The notes beneath the pieces are model-generated. The model searched no databases. It had not been told where the DNA came from and was given only the letters and a program-made list of their open reading frames with translations. DNA of 21,298 nucleotides from Pseudomonadota bacterium (GTDB lineage: Bacteria; Pseudomonadota; Gammaproteobacteria; Arenicellales; UBA868), in assembly GCA_018661145.1 (NCBI GenBank), contig JABJIU010000126.1:1-21298 (forward strand). Direction: 5' to 3'. The first letter of the stretch is position 1. The number at the start of each line of letters is the position of its first letter. Made by a program: the position numbers and the translations under genes. Positions 8,040-15,517 of the stretch are shown here, piece by piece.

Positions 8040-8108
8040 GTGGAGTCTCCGGTGTTATTGCCGCCGGCGAGACTTCTCACCCGGGGCTGCATCAAATTCA
8101 GGCAAGAA

Positions 8109-8116
8109 ACTATACT
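8109..8116. promoter_or_regulatory. Overlapping divergent -10 elements between yicC and the kinase gene
   Basis: The 131-base divergent spacer contains ACTATACT. Read on the plus strand it gives TATACT (8111-8116), and on the minus strand TATAGT (8114-8109). Both are close to the sigma-70 -10 consensus. No good -35 was found at 16-18 bases on either side, so this is only a candidate for a shared or mutually exclusive promoter. Confidence 0.3.
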
Positions 8117-8170
8117 GTATTCCTGATCACCGCCGGTTTTCCGTTCTCCCACATCCACCCGTTACCTATC

Positions 8171-9061
8171 ATGGCCAGCAGACTTCCCCTCCAGACCGGA
8201 TATGTACTCAAGGGTTACACGGTAGGAGAGGTCCTCGGCGGTGGCGGATTCGGCCTGGTGTATCTCGCCAGCAATGAACTCGACCGACACAAGTTCGTTA
8301 TCAAGGAGTACTGTCCCCAGGACCTTGTGGCGCGCAAACCTGACGGGTCTCTCGAGCCGAATGGGCCACTGTCGCAGACACCATTTCGCACCGGCCTCGA
8401 AAAATTTCGTTTTGAGGCGGAGCGGATGAGTGCCGTGCGCCATCCCAACGTCATCAGCGTTGCCGAATACTTCGAGGCGAACAACACCCTGTATATGGTG
8501 ATGACACACGAGGAAGGTCGCGACTTGCGCTGGTTCATGAACAAACTTGCCGGGGATCTCGACTGGGGCTTTCTGCAGCAGGTATTTCCACCCATAGGTG
8601 ATGGACTCTGGCGTATGCACCAAGAGGGGGTGGTCCACCTCGACGTCAAACCGGCTAACGTATTACTCCGGACCAGCGGTCAACCCTTGCTGCTGGATTT
8701 CGGTGCGGCCCAGACCATGGACAACGACGACCGGTTTGGTTCCTTCCAGACCTTGACCCACGGCTTTGCCCCGCCCGCGCAGGATCTCGACGGTAATCTC
8801 GGTCCCTGGACTGACATTTACGGTCTAGCCGCAACCATCTACAACTGCATTACCGGCGACTCACCGCCATCGGCCCTCAAACGACGCGACGGGGCATCCC
8901 TCGAGAAACTTACCGTCTCACGCTCTGGCGCCTATCCCTATACCTTATTGAAGGCCGTTGAAGATGCGCTGTCACTCGATCAGGGACAACGCCCCCGCGA
9001 TATGCATGCTTTTTTGTCACTCGCTTTCGGCGCTTCTTCGCCCGCGCCGGTTCGAGATTGA
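8171..9061 (+). CDS. Soluble Ser/Thr protein kinase
   Basis: A 296-residue Hanks-type kinase that is almost only a kinase domain. Visible: glycine loop LGGGGFGLVY (22-31), ATP-anchoring Lys45 in VIKEYCP, helix-C Glu84 in FEAERM, catalytic HLDVKPANVLL (156-166; Asp158, Lys160, Asn163), the DFG metal motif at 176-178, and DIYGLAA at 215-221. Two departures from the norm: the HRD arginine is Leu157, so activation-loop control may be absent, and the APE motif reads APP (200-202). Between Lys45 and Glu84 there is an insert after EYCPQDLVARK, as in bacterial kinases with an IKEY motif. No transmembrane, PASTA or FHA segment is seen, so it is cytoplasmic. The frame is open to 7991 inside yicC, but the kinase similarity starts just after the ATG at 8171. 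No strong ribosome site is seen. Substrate unknown. Confidence 0.88.
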   Translation: MASRLPLQTGYVLKGYTVGEVLGGGGFGLVYLASNELDRHKFVIKEYCPQDLVARKPDGSLEPNGPLSQTPFRTGLEKFRFEAERMSAVRHPNVISVAEYFEANNTLYMVMTHEEGRDLRWFMNKLAGDLDWGFLQQVFPPIGDGLWRMHQEGVVHLDVKPANVLLRTSGQPLLLDFGAAQTMDNDDRFGSFQTLTHGFAPPAQDLDGNLGPWTDIYGLAATIYNCITGDSPPSALKRRDGASLEKLTVSRSGAYPYTLLKAVEDALSLDQGQRPRDMHAFLSLAFGASSPAPVRD

Positions 9062-9113
9062 GTTGCGCTGACTCGATCAGTCACCCCAACGCGCGGCCGA
9101 ACTGATTCCCAGT

Positions 9114-9141
9114 TTGCCTCGACTGCGAAGAGTGCTACAGT
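9114..9141 (+). promoter_or_regulatory. Candidate sigma-70 promoter of the GntR regulator gene
   Basis: TTGCCT (9114-9119), 16 bases, then TACAGT (9136-9141). This would start transcription near 9148, about 28 bases before the ATG at 9176. An inverted repeat AACTG-ATTCC-CAGTT (9100-9114) abuts the -35 box. Confidence 0.5.
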
Positions 9142-9150
9142 CTGTGTTTG

Positions 9151-9161
9151 TGGTCTTACCA
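9151..9161 (+). promoter_or_regulatory. Putative GntR/FadR-family operator (autoregulatory)
   Basis: TGGTCTTACCA is a perfect match to the TGGT-N3-ACCA palindrome bound by FadR, PdhR and related GntR regulators. It lies directly after the predicted transcription start and 14 bases before the start codon of a PdhR/LldR-like gene, the position expected for self-repression. Confidence 0.6.
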
Positions 9162-9175
9162 GATAACCAGAAACT

Positions 9176-9928
9176 ATGGCTCGTGAACGCGTCTGCGATT
9201 CTGTCGTTCGGCAAATAGAGCAGCTTATCCTTGAGGGTTCCCTGAAACCGGGCAACCGACTGCCGGCCGAACGCAAGTTCGCGGTACAACTCGGCGTTTC
9301 CCGTCCGTCACTGCGCGAGGGTCTGCAGATTCTTTCAGCCCGCGGCTTGTTGGTCACCCGCCGGGGCGGCGCAACAGAAGTGACCGAGAGTCTAAATCCG
9401 GCGTTGGAGAACCCCCTGCTTGAGTTGATCAGCGCATCACCTGACGCGCAGGAAGACGTCATGGAGTTGCGTCATGCCATCGAGTCGATGGCGGCTTACC
9501 ATGCAGCGGCCCGGCGGACGCAGACCGATATCGAACTGCTGCGATCAGCGTACAAGCGAATGATTGCCTCCCACGGCGAGGGCGATGCCGTTGTCGAAGC
9601 TAAGGCCGATGCGGATTTCCATCTTGCGATCGGCGAAGCCTCTCATAACGTAGTACTGGTACACGTCATGCGCAGCCTCTTCTCGCTGCTGCGCCGGAGT
9701 ATTCACTACAACCTCGAGAACCTGTACCAGCGGCCCGATAACTTCAAGCACCTGCGGGACCAGCATTACCATCTGATGAACGCTATCATTGATGGTGATC
9801 CAGACGCGGCCAAAGAAACCTCCGATGAGCACATCAGTTACGTAGAGAGGACCCTCCAGGATATGAATATCCACCGAAGACGGGAGGCCCGAGCACACAG
9901 ACGCGCCACCGGCCTCAATCTTTCCTAA
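9176..9928 (+). CDS. GntR-family regulator, FadR subfamily (PdhR/LldR-like)
   Basis: A 250-residue DNA-binding regulator. The winged helix-turn-helix spans about 1-70, with LEGSLKPGNRLPAERKFA and the recognition region VSRPSLREGLQILSARGLL. An FCD effector domain follows (about 90-225) with the metal or ligand ligands D145, H149, H197 and H219. The sequence is closest in my memory to PdhR and LldR of E. coli (254 and 258 residues), for example AYHAA, EASHNVVLVHVMRSL and DEHISYVE. These sense pyruvate or lactate. The effector here is not proven. No lactate or pyruvate enzyme gene follows; the next genes are the antiporter operon after 261 bases. It is preceded by a candidate promoter and a TGGT-N3-ACCA operator, so it probably regulates itself and may control other loci. 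No clear Shine-Dalgarno precedes the ATG, so it may be translated from a short leader. Confidence 0.9.
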   Translation: MARERVCDSVVRQIEQLILEGSLKPGNRLPAERKFAVQLGVSRPSLREGLQILSARGLLVTRRGGATEVTESLNPALENPLLELISASPDAQEDVMELRHAIESMAAYHAAARRTQTDIELLRSAYKRMIASHGEGDAVVEAKADADFHLAIGEASHNVVLVHVMRSLFSLLRRSIHYNLENLYQRPDNFKHLRDQHYHLMNAIIDGDPDAAKETSDEHISYVERTLQDMNIHRRREARAHRRATGLNLS

Positions 9929-9934
9929 AAGCGC

Positions 9935-9996
9935 ATACGATACAGGCCATGCCCATGATGACGGTTGGGGACGCTCCTCTGCCCGTGATATCGTAT
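9935..9996. other. Long-range inverted repeat after the regulator gene
   Basis: ATACGATA (9935-9942) is perfectly complementary to TATCGTAT (9989-9996), 46 bases apart. It begins six bases after the regulator stop codon. As RNA it could close a large stem-loop; no T-run follows directly. Function unknown. Confidence 0.4.
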
Positions 9997-10030
9997 AGGG
10001 CGGATCGGTACCGTGTGCGGCAGTCGCCCT
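9997..10030. other. Second inverted repeat, upstream of the antiporter operon
   Basis: AGGGCG (9997-10002) pairs with CGCCCT (10025-10030), with the palindrome CGGTACCG (10005-10012) in the loop. It directly abuts the previous inverted repeat. A T-rich stretch lies some 20-45 bases further on. It could be part of a terminator for the regulator gene or a leader structure of the antiporter operon. The remaining ~160 bases before mrpE are AT-rich; I see no gene and no convincing promoter in them. Confidence 0.35.
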
Positions 10031-10189
10031 TCGGATACTGGCATCCTGATTTGTCGTTTTACTTTTTCCTGGTATGTGGTATCCAGTATTCCTAGATTTT
10101 CAGAAAACTTGGTACAGAATTTAGGTTTTAAAGAGCCAAAAATCTCTCCATAAAATGCCTTGGCAGCACTGTCCGCGGACTTAAAACCC

Positions 10190-10663
10190 ATGCGAAAAAC
10201 AATAACGCTGTTATTCATACTGTCAGGGACATGGCTCTTGCTGTCGGGACACACCAGTCCGTTGCTGCTGTCACTGGGACTCTTATCGGTCACTGCAGTC
10301 GTCGCTTGTGTTTCTCGTCTTGAGGTACTCGATGATGAGGGTGTGCCGGTACACCTGCTGCCCGGACTTATCCGCTATGTCCCATGGCTCATCGGGCAGG
10401 TGATCCGCTCCAACTTGGATGTGGCGCGCCGCATCGTAAGTCCGGAACTGCCTATTCATCCTTCAGTGGTCAAAGTGGATGCCACACATCACACCGAGGT
10501 CGGGCGGGTCACTTACGCCAACTCCATCACCCTCACGCCGGGCACGATCTCTCTGGATGTTTCGGCCGAAACCATCGAGGTGCATGCACTGACCGAAGAT
10601 GCCGCAAATGACCTGATGTCTGGTGAGATGGCGCGCCGGGTGCAACGGGCGGAGGGTGCGTGA
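10190..10663 (+). CDS. mrpE: Mrp-type cation/H+ antiporter subunit E
   Basis: A 157-residue MnhE/MrpE family membrane protein and first gene of the antiporter operon. The N-terminus is hydrophobic with two or more helices (residues about 5-45). A soluble part follows with VPWLIGQVIRSNLDVARRI and the family signature ANSITLTPGTISLDV. In Mrp complexes MrpE is a small accessory subunit needed for full antiport. The frame is open to a TTG at 10160, but the ATG at 10190 gives the usual family length. The ribosome site is weak. Its stop overlaps the mrpF start by four bases. In archaeal membrane-bound hydrogenase the equivalent is MbhA, which also comes first. Confidence 0.92.
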   Translation: MRKTITLLFILSGTWLLLSGHTSPLLLSLGLLSVTAVVACVSRLEVLDDEGVPVHLLPGLIRYVPWLIGQVIRSNLDVARRIVSPELPIHPSVVKVDATHHTEVGRVTYANSITLTPGTISLDVSAETIEVHALTEDAANDLMSGEMARRVQRAEGA

Positions 10664-10953
10664 CTCTCACCATCACACTCATCGCACTGCTGGTCACCAT
10701 GGCGTTCGCGCTGATCCGCGCGATCAAGGGTCCGACCGTTTACGACCGGATTCTCGCGTCCAATGCGCTTGGCACCAAGACGGTGCTGATGATCACTGTT
10801 CTTGGTTTCGTGGTGGGCGATCCTGAGCTCTACATCGACATTGCGCTGATGTATGTCCTGATTGGATTTATCGGTACCGTTGCCGTGCTCAAGGTCTCCG
10901 AGTTCGGTAATCTCGGCCAGCCCCAGTCACACACTGACCCGGAGGACCCATGA
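10660..10953 (+). CDS. mrpF: Mrp-type cation/H+ antiporter subunit F
   Basis: A 97-residue MnhF/MrpF protein with three hydrophobic helices. The family signature GPTVYDRILASNALGTKT is at about residues 24-41, followed by LYIDIALMYVLIGFIGTVA. The GTG start overlaps the mrpE stop by four bases, so it is translationally coupled. Small structural subunit of the antiporter, equivalent to MbhB. Confidence 0.93.
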   Translation: MTLTITLIALLVTMAFALIRAIKGPTVYDRILASNALGTKTVLMITVLGFVVGDPELYIDIALMYVLIGFIGTVAVLKVSEFGNLGQPQSHTDPEDP

Positions 10954-11264
10954 GCGCGGTCCTCGATATTCTGAGCGCGGTGCTGCTGCTGGTCGGCACG
11001 CTTTTTACCCTGATTGGCGGCACAGGGCTTTTACGCCTGCCTGATGTCTTCACCCGCCTGCACGGCGCCAGCATCACCGACACGCTCGGCGCGGGCGCCA
11101 TTCTGCTGGGCCTGGCACTAGCCGCGGGATGGAGCTTACTCATGGGAAAACTCCTTGCACTGCTCCTGATCATGGCGCTGCTCAGCCCCTCAACCGCGCA
11201 TGCACTCGCGCGTGCTGCGATACATGGTATTCGCAAGCCATGGCTGGATGAGGCGCAAAAGTAA
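10950..11264 (+). CDS. mrpG: Mrp-type cation/H+ antiporter subunit G
   Basis: A 104-residue MnhG/MrpG (PhaG) protein with three hydrophobic helices. The signature LLRLPDVFTRLHGASITDTLGAG starts at about residue 27. The ATG overlaps the mrpF stop by four bases, and the stop codon is followed directly by the GTG of the next gene. Small structural subunit, equivalent to MbhC. Confidence 0.93.
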   Translation: MSAVLDILSAVLLLVGTLFTLIGGTGLLRLPDVFTRLHGASITDTLGAGAILLGLALAAGWSLLMGKLLALLLIMALLSPSTAHALARAAIHGIRKPWLDEAQK

Positions 11265-11828
11265 GTGCTGATCGAAGTAATCAACATCGTCCTGTTGGCG
11301 CTGCTTGCAGTGACGGCAATCGCCGCGGTACGGCTGCACGACCTCTTTGCCGTGGCGATGATGTTCGGAATCTATAGCCTGCTCGCCGCCGTCATGTTCG
11401 TTCTGCTGGACGCGGTAGACGTTGCGTTCACCGAAGCCGCCGTCGGGATGGGCATTTCTACTGTGCTGATGCTTGGCACAATCGGGCTGGTAGGACGACA
11501 CGAGCGGGCTTCAGCCCATCGTTCTTTGTTGCCGTTGGCAGTCGTTGTCGCGACCGGCGTAGCGCTAATTTACGGCACCCTGGACATGCCCTTCTTCGGA
11601 GATCCCGATGCACCCGTACACCAGCATGTAGCGCCGTTTTATATCTCGGAGTCGCCCAGTCAGACCGGTGTGCCCAACGTTGTTACCAGCATCCTGGCAA
11701 GTTACCGTGGCTACGACACGCTTGGGGAACTGGCGGTGATTTTTACCGCGGGCGTTGGTGTGCTGGGCCTGCTGGGTCTGCGCAGGCGCAAACGCCCCGG
11801 AAAAGAGGGGCCACACGATGATCGATAA
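11265..11828 (+). CDS. Stand-alone MrpA C-terminal (MbhD+MbhE-like) antiporter subunit
   Basis: A 187-residue membrane protein matching the part of MrpA after its NuoL-like domain. Residues about 1-80 are the DUF4040/MbhD-type segment (LHDLFAVAMMFGIYSLL, VAFTEAAVGMGISTVLML). Residues about 85-187 are MbhE-like, with NVVTSILASYRGYDTLGELAVIF before a last helix and a basic tail. In canonical bacterial Mrp this region is fused to the 3' end of a large mrpA; here it is a separate gene starting with GTG right after the mrpG stop. Part of the cation path in Mrp and Mbh structures is assigned to this region. It overlaps mrpB by 11 bases. Confidence 0.88.
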   Translation: MLIEVINIVLLALLAVTAIAAVRLHDLFAVAMMFGIYSLLAAVMFVLLDAVDVAFTEAAVGMGISTVLMLGTIGLVGRHERASAHRSLLPLAVVVATGVALIYGTLDMPFFGDPDAPVHQHVAPFYISESPSQTGVPNVVTSILASYRGYDTLGELAVIFTAGVGVLGLLGLRRRKRPGKEGPHDDR

Positions 11829-12237
11829 CCCGGTTCTGCGCATTATCGCCAAGATCATTATCCCGATGATTCTGCTATTTGCACTTTACGTCCAGTTTCA
11901 TGGCGATTACGGGCCGGGCGGAGGCTTTCAGGCGGGCGTGATCTTCGCCGCCGGCTTCATTCTCTATGGCCTCGTCTTCGGTACCGAGGCGCTGCGCAGC
12001 GCGATACCTCCGGGCGTCCTCCGGCTGTTGATTGCTGTCGGACTGCTGCTCTTCGCCGGTGTCGGCGTGGTCACAATGCTGGCAGGCTCTGACTACCTGG
12101 CGTACAACGCACTCGCGCAAGACCCCTTAGCTGGTCAACACCTTGGCATTCTGGCGGTCGAGTTCGGCGTGGGCATCACCGTCAGTGCCGTGATGATTAC
12201 GATCTTTCTTGCCTTCGCCGGGCGCAACGATCCCTGA
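11818..12237 (+). CDS. mrpB: Mrp-type cation/H+ antiporter subunit B
   Basis: A 139-residue MnhB/MrpB protein (Mbh counterpart MbhF) with four hydrophobic helices. The signature FHGDYGPGGGFQAGVIFAAG lies at about residues 24-43. The ATG at 11818 has GAGGGG as ribosome site; the frame is open further upstream, but the extension falls inside the previous gene. The TGA overlaps the mrpC ATG by one base. Confidence 0.92.
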   Translation: MIDNPVLRIIAKIIIPMILLFALYVQFHGDYGPGGGFQAGVIFAAGFILYGLVFGTEALRSAIPPGVLRLLIAVGLLLFAGVGVVTMLAGSDYLAYNALAQDPLAGQHLGILAVEFGVGITVSAVMITIFLAFAGRNDP

Positions 12238-12587
12238 TGATCGCCGGCCTTTACAACTACTGGATTGTCATCCTGCTGATGATGACCGGCTTCTACGTCG
12301 TCATCTCAAGTGGCAATCTGGTAAAAAAGATCATCGGCCTGAATCTCTTTCAGGCCTCGGTGTTCATTCTCTATATCAGCATAGGCAAGATAGCCAACGG
12401 CCATGTTCCGATCCTCCAGGAAGGTGTCAGCAATTACTCCAATCCGCTTCCACACGTACTGATCCTGACGGCAATTGTGGTGGGCGTCTCGACCACAGCC
12501 CTGGGGCTGGCGCTGGTTGTGCGGATACGGGAGACCTATGACTCCGTCGAGGAAGAGGAAATTCACCGTCAGGATGAGTCCCTGTGA
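12237..12587 (+). CDS. mrpC: Mrp-type cation/H+ antiporter subunit C (NuoK-like)
   Basis: A 116-residue MnhC/MrpC protein of the NuoK family with three helices. Visible: FYVVISSGNLVKKIIGLNLFQASVFILYI at the first and second helices, and NPLPHVLILTAIVVGVSTTALGLAL, the usual conserved third helix. The C-terminus is acidic (EEEE). It is coupled to its neighbours by a one-base (mrpB) and a four-base (mrpD) overlap. Counterpart of MbhG and of complex I NuoK. Confidence 0.93.
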   Translation: MIAGLYNYWIVILLMMTGFYVVISSGNLVKKIIGLNLFQASVFILYISIGKIANGHVPILQEGVSNYSNPLPHVLILTAIVVGVSTTALGLALVVRIRETYDSVEEEEIHRQDESL

Positions 12588-14062
12588 TTAGCGAGCAGTT
12601 ACCTGCTCTGCAGGTGGTGGTGCCACTGATTGCGGCTGCGTTCTGTCTTGTCCTCGCCCGCCCACTTGGAGCATGGCTCATCACCTTCGCTGCCAGCGCG
12701 GCCTCCATGGCGGTGTCCTTCCTGATGCTGAATACCGTCATGGACTCAGGCGTGATTGACTACACCTTCGGTGGCTGGGCTGCACCCTTTGGTATCGCCT
12801 ACCGGGTCGATCTGGTTAATGCCTATGTACTGATGATCGTTTCAACCATTAGTACTGTCGTTTCGGTATTCGCCCGGGCCAGCGTCACAAGCGAAATCGA
12901 AACACACAACCAGGGTTTCTTCTATACCGCGTGGCTGCTGTGCCTGACGGGGCTCCTGGGTATCACGATTACCGGCGACGCGTTCAACCTGTTCGTCTTT
13001 CTTGAGATTTCATCTCTTTCCAGTTACGCGCTTATTGCGATGGGCGCTGACCGCAGGGCGCTGACCGCAGCCTACCAATACCTCATCATGGGGACCATCG
13101 GCGCCACGTTTATCCTGATCGGTGTTGGCCTGCTGTACGCGCTGACCGGGACGCTCAATATGCTTGATCTCGCGCAGCGGCTGCCGGACGTGGCCAACAC
13201 CCGGACGGCACGCACCGGTTTCGCCTTCTTGACCGTAGGCCTCGGGCTCAAGATTGCGCTCTTCCCGTTACACCTGTGGCTACCCAATGCCTATGCCTAC
13301 GCTCCCTCGGCCGTCAGTGCATTTCTGGCCGCCACCGCCACCAAGGTTGCCGTATACGTATTGCTGAGGTTCGTGTTTTCTGTCTTCGGTGTGGAGTTTG
13401 CGCTGGGTGCGATGCCACTTGCGCTCGGTCTCGCGATACTGGGATCCGTCGCGGTACTCTCTGCCTCCACGATCGCGATCTTCCAGCAAAATCTCAAACG
13501 CATGCTGGCATATTCCAGCGTGGCCCAGATAGGCTATCTCGCACTTGGGGTCAGCTTGGCAACACCTGCGGGACTCACGGCTACCCTGCTGCATCTTTTC
13601 AATCATGCCCTGATGAAAGGGGCGCTCTTTGTCGCCCTGGGCTGCATCGCCTGGCGGATCGGGAGCAGCCGTCTGCAGGACTTCGCCGGGCTCGGTTACC
13701 GCATGCCCTGGACCATGGGGGCCTTTGTGGTCGGTGGACTCAGCCTGATTGGCATTCCCCTGACAGCAGGCTTTATCAGCAAATGGCATCTGATACTGGC
13801 GGCCTTGGAGAAAGGGTGGTGGCCAATCACTGTCGTGATCATTGCAGGCTCCCTGCTTGCGGTCATCTACGTCTGGCAGGTGGTGGAAAGAGCGTATCTG
13901 GCAAAACCGCCTGCAGAAACGTCAAGAGCGGAAGCGCCGGCCTCAATGCTGATTCCCGCCTGGCTGTTAGCCATCGCTAACCTGTACTTCGGGTTGCATA
14001 CGGATCTTAGTGTGGGTATCGCGTCGCGGGCAGCCGCCAGCCTGTTCGGGGTGGTACCGTGA
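12584..14062 (+). CDS. mrpD: Mrp-type antiporter subunit D, first ion-translocating subunit
   Basis: A 492-residue proton-conducting membrane transporter (NuoL/M/N family) with some 14 helices. Residues known to be needed in MrpD and NuoM are present: Glu141 in FVFLEISSLSSY, Lys223 in GLGLKIALFPLHLWLP (His230 nearby), Lys254 in the following broken helix, and the NHALMKG His/Lys pair later on. In B. subtilis MrpD the equivalent Glu137 and Lys219 are essential. GTG start with a four-base overlap of mrpC. This is the closest of the three large subunits to classic MrpD/MbhH. Confidence 0.93.
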   Translation: MISEQLPALQVVVPLIAAAFCLVLARPLGAWLITFAASAASMAVSFLMLNTVMDSGVIDYTFGGWAAPFGIAYRVDLVNAYVLMIVSTISTVVSVFARASVTSEIETHNQGFFYTAWLLCLTGLLGITITGDAFNLFVFLEISSLSSYALIAMGADRRALTAAYQYLIMGTIGATFILIGVGLLYALTGTLNMLDLAQRLPDVANTRTARTGFAFLTVGLGLKIALFPLHLWLPNAYAYAPSAVSAFLAATATKVAVYVLLRFVFSVFGVEFALGAMPLALGLAILGSVAVLSASTIAIFQQNLKRMLAYSSVAQIGYLALGVSLATPAGLTATLLHLFNHALMKGALFVALGCIAWRIGSSRLQDFAGLGYRMPWTMGAFVVGGLSLIGIPLTAGFISKWHLILAALEKGWWPITVVIIAGSLLAVIYVWQVVERAYLAKPPAETSRAEAPASMLIPAWLLAIANLYFGLHTDLSVGIASRAAASLFGVVP

Positions 14063-15510
14063 CCGAATCCGCTCTGGTCTGGATCGTGCTCACCCCATTG
14101 GTGGGGGCCCTGGCGGTCCTGTTGACCGGTCGTTGGCCGAACCTGCGCGAGGCCGTGAGTCTTATTACCGGTGGCGGGCTGATCGCACAGGTCATGACGC
14201 TGATTTCCCCAGTGCTCGCAGGCGAATCCCCTAGCATCCTGCTGGTCACCCCCGTGCCAGGCGTGCCGCTGGCCCTTCAGATCGAACCGCTGGGACTGCT
14301 GTTCGCACTCATTGCAGCCGTGCTGTGGGTCGCAACGACCGTGTACGCTATTGGCTACATGCGCGGCCACGGTGAACAACACCAGACCCGCTTCTATGCG
14401 TTCTTCGCCATCGCGATCAGTGCAACGATGGGTGTTGCCCTAGCACAGAACCTTTTCACACTGTTCCTGTTCTACGAACTGCTAACGCTATCGACATACC
14501 CCCTGGTTACCCACGCCGGAACGGATGAGGCAAAACGCGGCGGCCGGGTCTACCTCGGCATCTTGATGGGAACGTCCATGGGATTTCTACTGCTGGCTGT
14601 GATCTGGACTTGGCATCTCGCCGGGACAACCGGATTTCACCCTGGCGGCATCCTGGCAGGTAAGACTTCCCCGCTGGTATTGGGCGTGCTTTACGCCCTT
14701 TTTGCATTTGGCATCGGCAAGGCTGCACTGATGCCTTTCCACCGCTGGCTACCGGCGGCCATGGTTGCGCCGACGCCGGTGAGCGCTTTACTGCACGCTG
14801 TCGCTGTCGTCAAAGCCGGTGTCTTCGCGATTCTCAAAATCACGATTTATATATTCGGCTTAGACCTGCTGTCAGGTACCGGCGCCACCACCCCGATCCT
14901 TTGGGTTGCAGCTATCACTATCATCGGCGCGTCGCTGATCGCCCTGCACCAGGACAATCTCAAACGGCGGCTGGCCTACTCGACCATCAGCCAACTCTCT
15001 TATGTGGTGCTCGGTGCGGTCTTGGCTAACGCCGCAGGTATCGCGGGGGCAGCAGTTCACATCGCGACCCATGCCGTTGGGAAGATCACCCTGTTCTTCT
15101 GTGCCGGAGCGATTCTGGTCGCTGCCCACAAAACGCGGGTTAGCGAACTTGACGGTCTCGGCCGCCAGATGCCCATCACCATGGGGGCGTTTCTGATTGC
15201 CAGCCTCAGCATCGCCGGCCTGCCGCCGACGGCAGGCCTTTGGGGCAAGTGGTATCTGTCGCTCGGGGCATTGGACGCAGGCTATGGTGTGTTGGCCGGT
15301 GTTCTGATGCTGAGCACCCTGCTGAATATCGCTTACCTGTTGCCTATCCCGCTACGGGCATTCTTTGCGCGAGGCACCGATCAGGGCGAGCAATGGCACG
15401 AGGCGCCGTTGCCTTGCCTAGTGGCCATCTGTTTCACAACGATCGCCTGTGTAGCGCTCTTTTTCTTCCCCGAACCGGTTTACCAACTGGCCAGCATGCT
15501 CGTGAGATGA
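14059..15510 (+). CDS. Second NuoL/MrpD-type antiporter subunit
   Basis: A 483-residue homologue of the same transporter family. Key residues: Glu140 in FLFYELLTLSTYP, Lys221 in GIGKAALMPFHRWLPAAM, His228, the APTPVSALLHAVAVVKAG stretch with His246 and Lys252, and a later HATHAVGK-type site (IATHAVGKITLFF). The APTPVSALLHA wording is nearer to NuoL and MrpA N-terminal domains than the first subunit is, so this gene may fill the MrpA role. GTG start with a four-base overlap of mrpD. The C-terminal long helix of NuoL is absent; the protein ends after a last transmembrane segment. Confidence 0.9.
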   Translation: MTESALVWIVLTPLVGALAVLLTGRWPNLREAVSLITGGGLIAQVMTLISPVLAGESPSILLVTPVPGVPLALQIEPLGLLFALIAAVLWVATTVYAIGYMRGHGEQHQTRFYAFFAIAISATMGVALAQNLFTLFLFYELLTLSTYPLVTHAGTDEAKRGGRVYLGILMGTSMGFLLLAVIWTWHLAGTTGFHPGGILAGKTSPLVLGVLYALFAFGIGKAALMPFHRWLPAAMVAPTPVSALLHAVAVVKAGVFAILKITIYIFGLDLLSGTGATTPILWVAAITIIGASLIALHQDNLKRRLAYSTISQLSYVVLGAVLANAAGIAGAAVHIATHAVGKITLFFCAGAILVAAHKTRVSELDGLGRQMPITMGAFLIASLSIAGLPPTAGLWGKWYLSLGALDAGYGVLAGVLMLSTLLNIAYLLPIPLRAFFARGTDQGEQWHEAPLPCLVAICFTTIACVALFFFPEPVYQLASMLVR

Positions 15511-15516
15511 GGTGAT
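15509..15516 (+). promoter_or_regulatory. Strong ribosome binding site inside the antiporter operon
   Basis: GAGGTGAT is fully complementary to the 16S rRNA 3' end and spans the stop region of the preceding gene. It places the start of the small membrane protein at ATG 15518 rather than the GTG at 15512, which lies inside this site. It is the strongest site of the operon. Confidence 0.7.
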
Positions 15517-15517
15517 C

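Noticed and set aside
7991..8170. Longer kinase frame beginning inside yicC
   Set aside because: The added 60 residues show no kinase similarity and run antisense over the yicC start and ribosome site.
9069..9083. TGACT-CGATC-AGTCA hairpin after the kinase gene as a terminator
   Set aside because: Only a five-base stem of mixed composition and no following T-run.
9925..10293. 122-residue minus-strand frame in the spacer before the antiporter operon
   Set aside because: Low-complexity reading without a ribosome site or family similarity; it overlaps the mrpE start.
13276..13980. 234-residue plus-strand frame within mrpD
   Set aside because: It lies wholly inside mrpD, which has strong family motifs in another frame. 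Composition looks like a shadow frame (rich in Arg, Cys, Gly, His) with no recognisable family.
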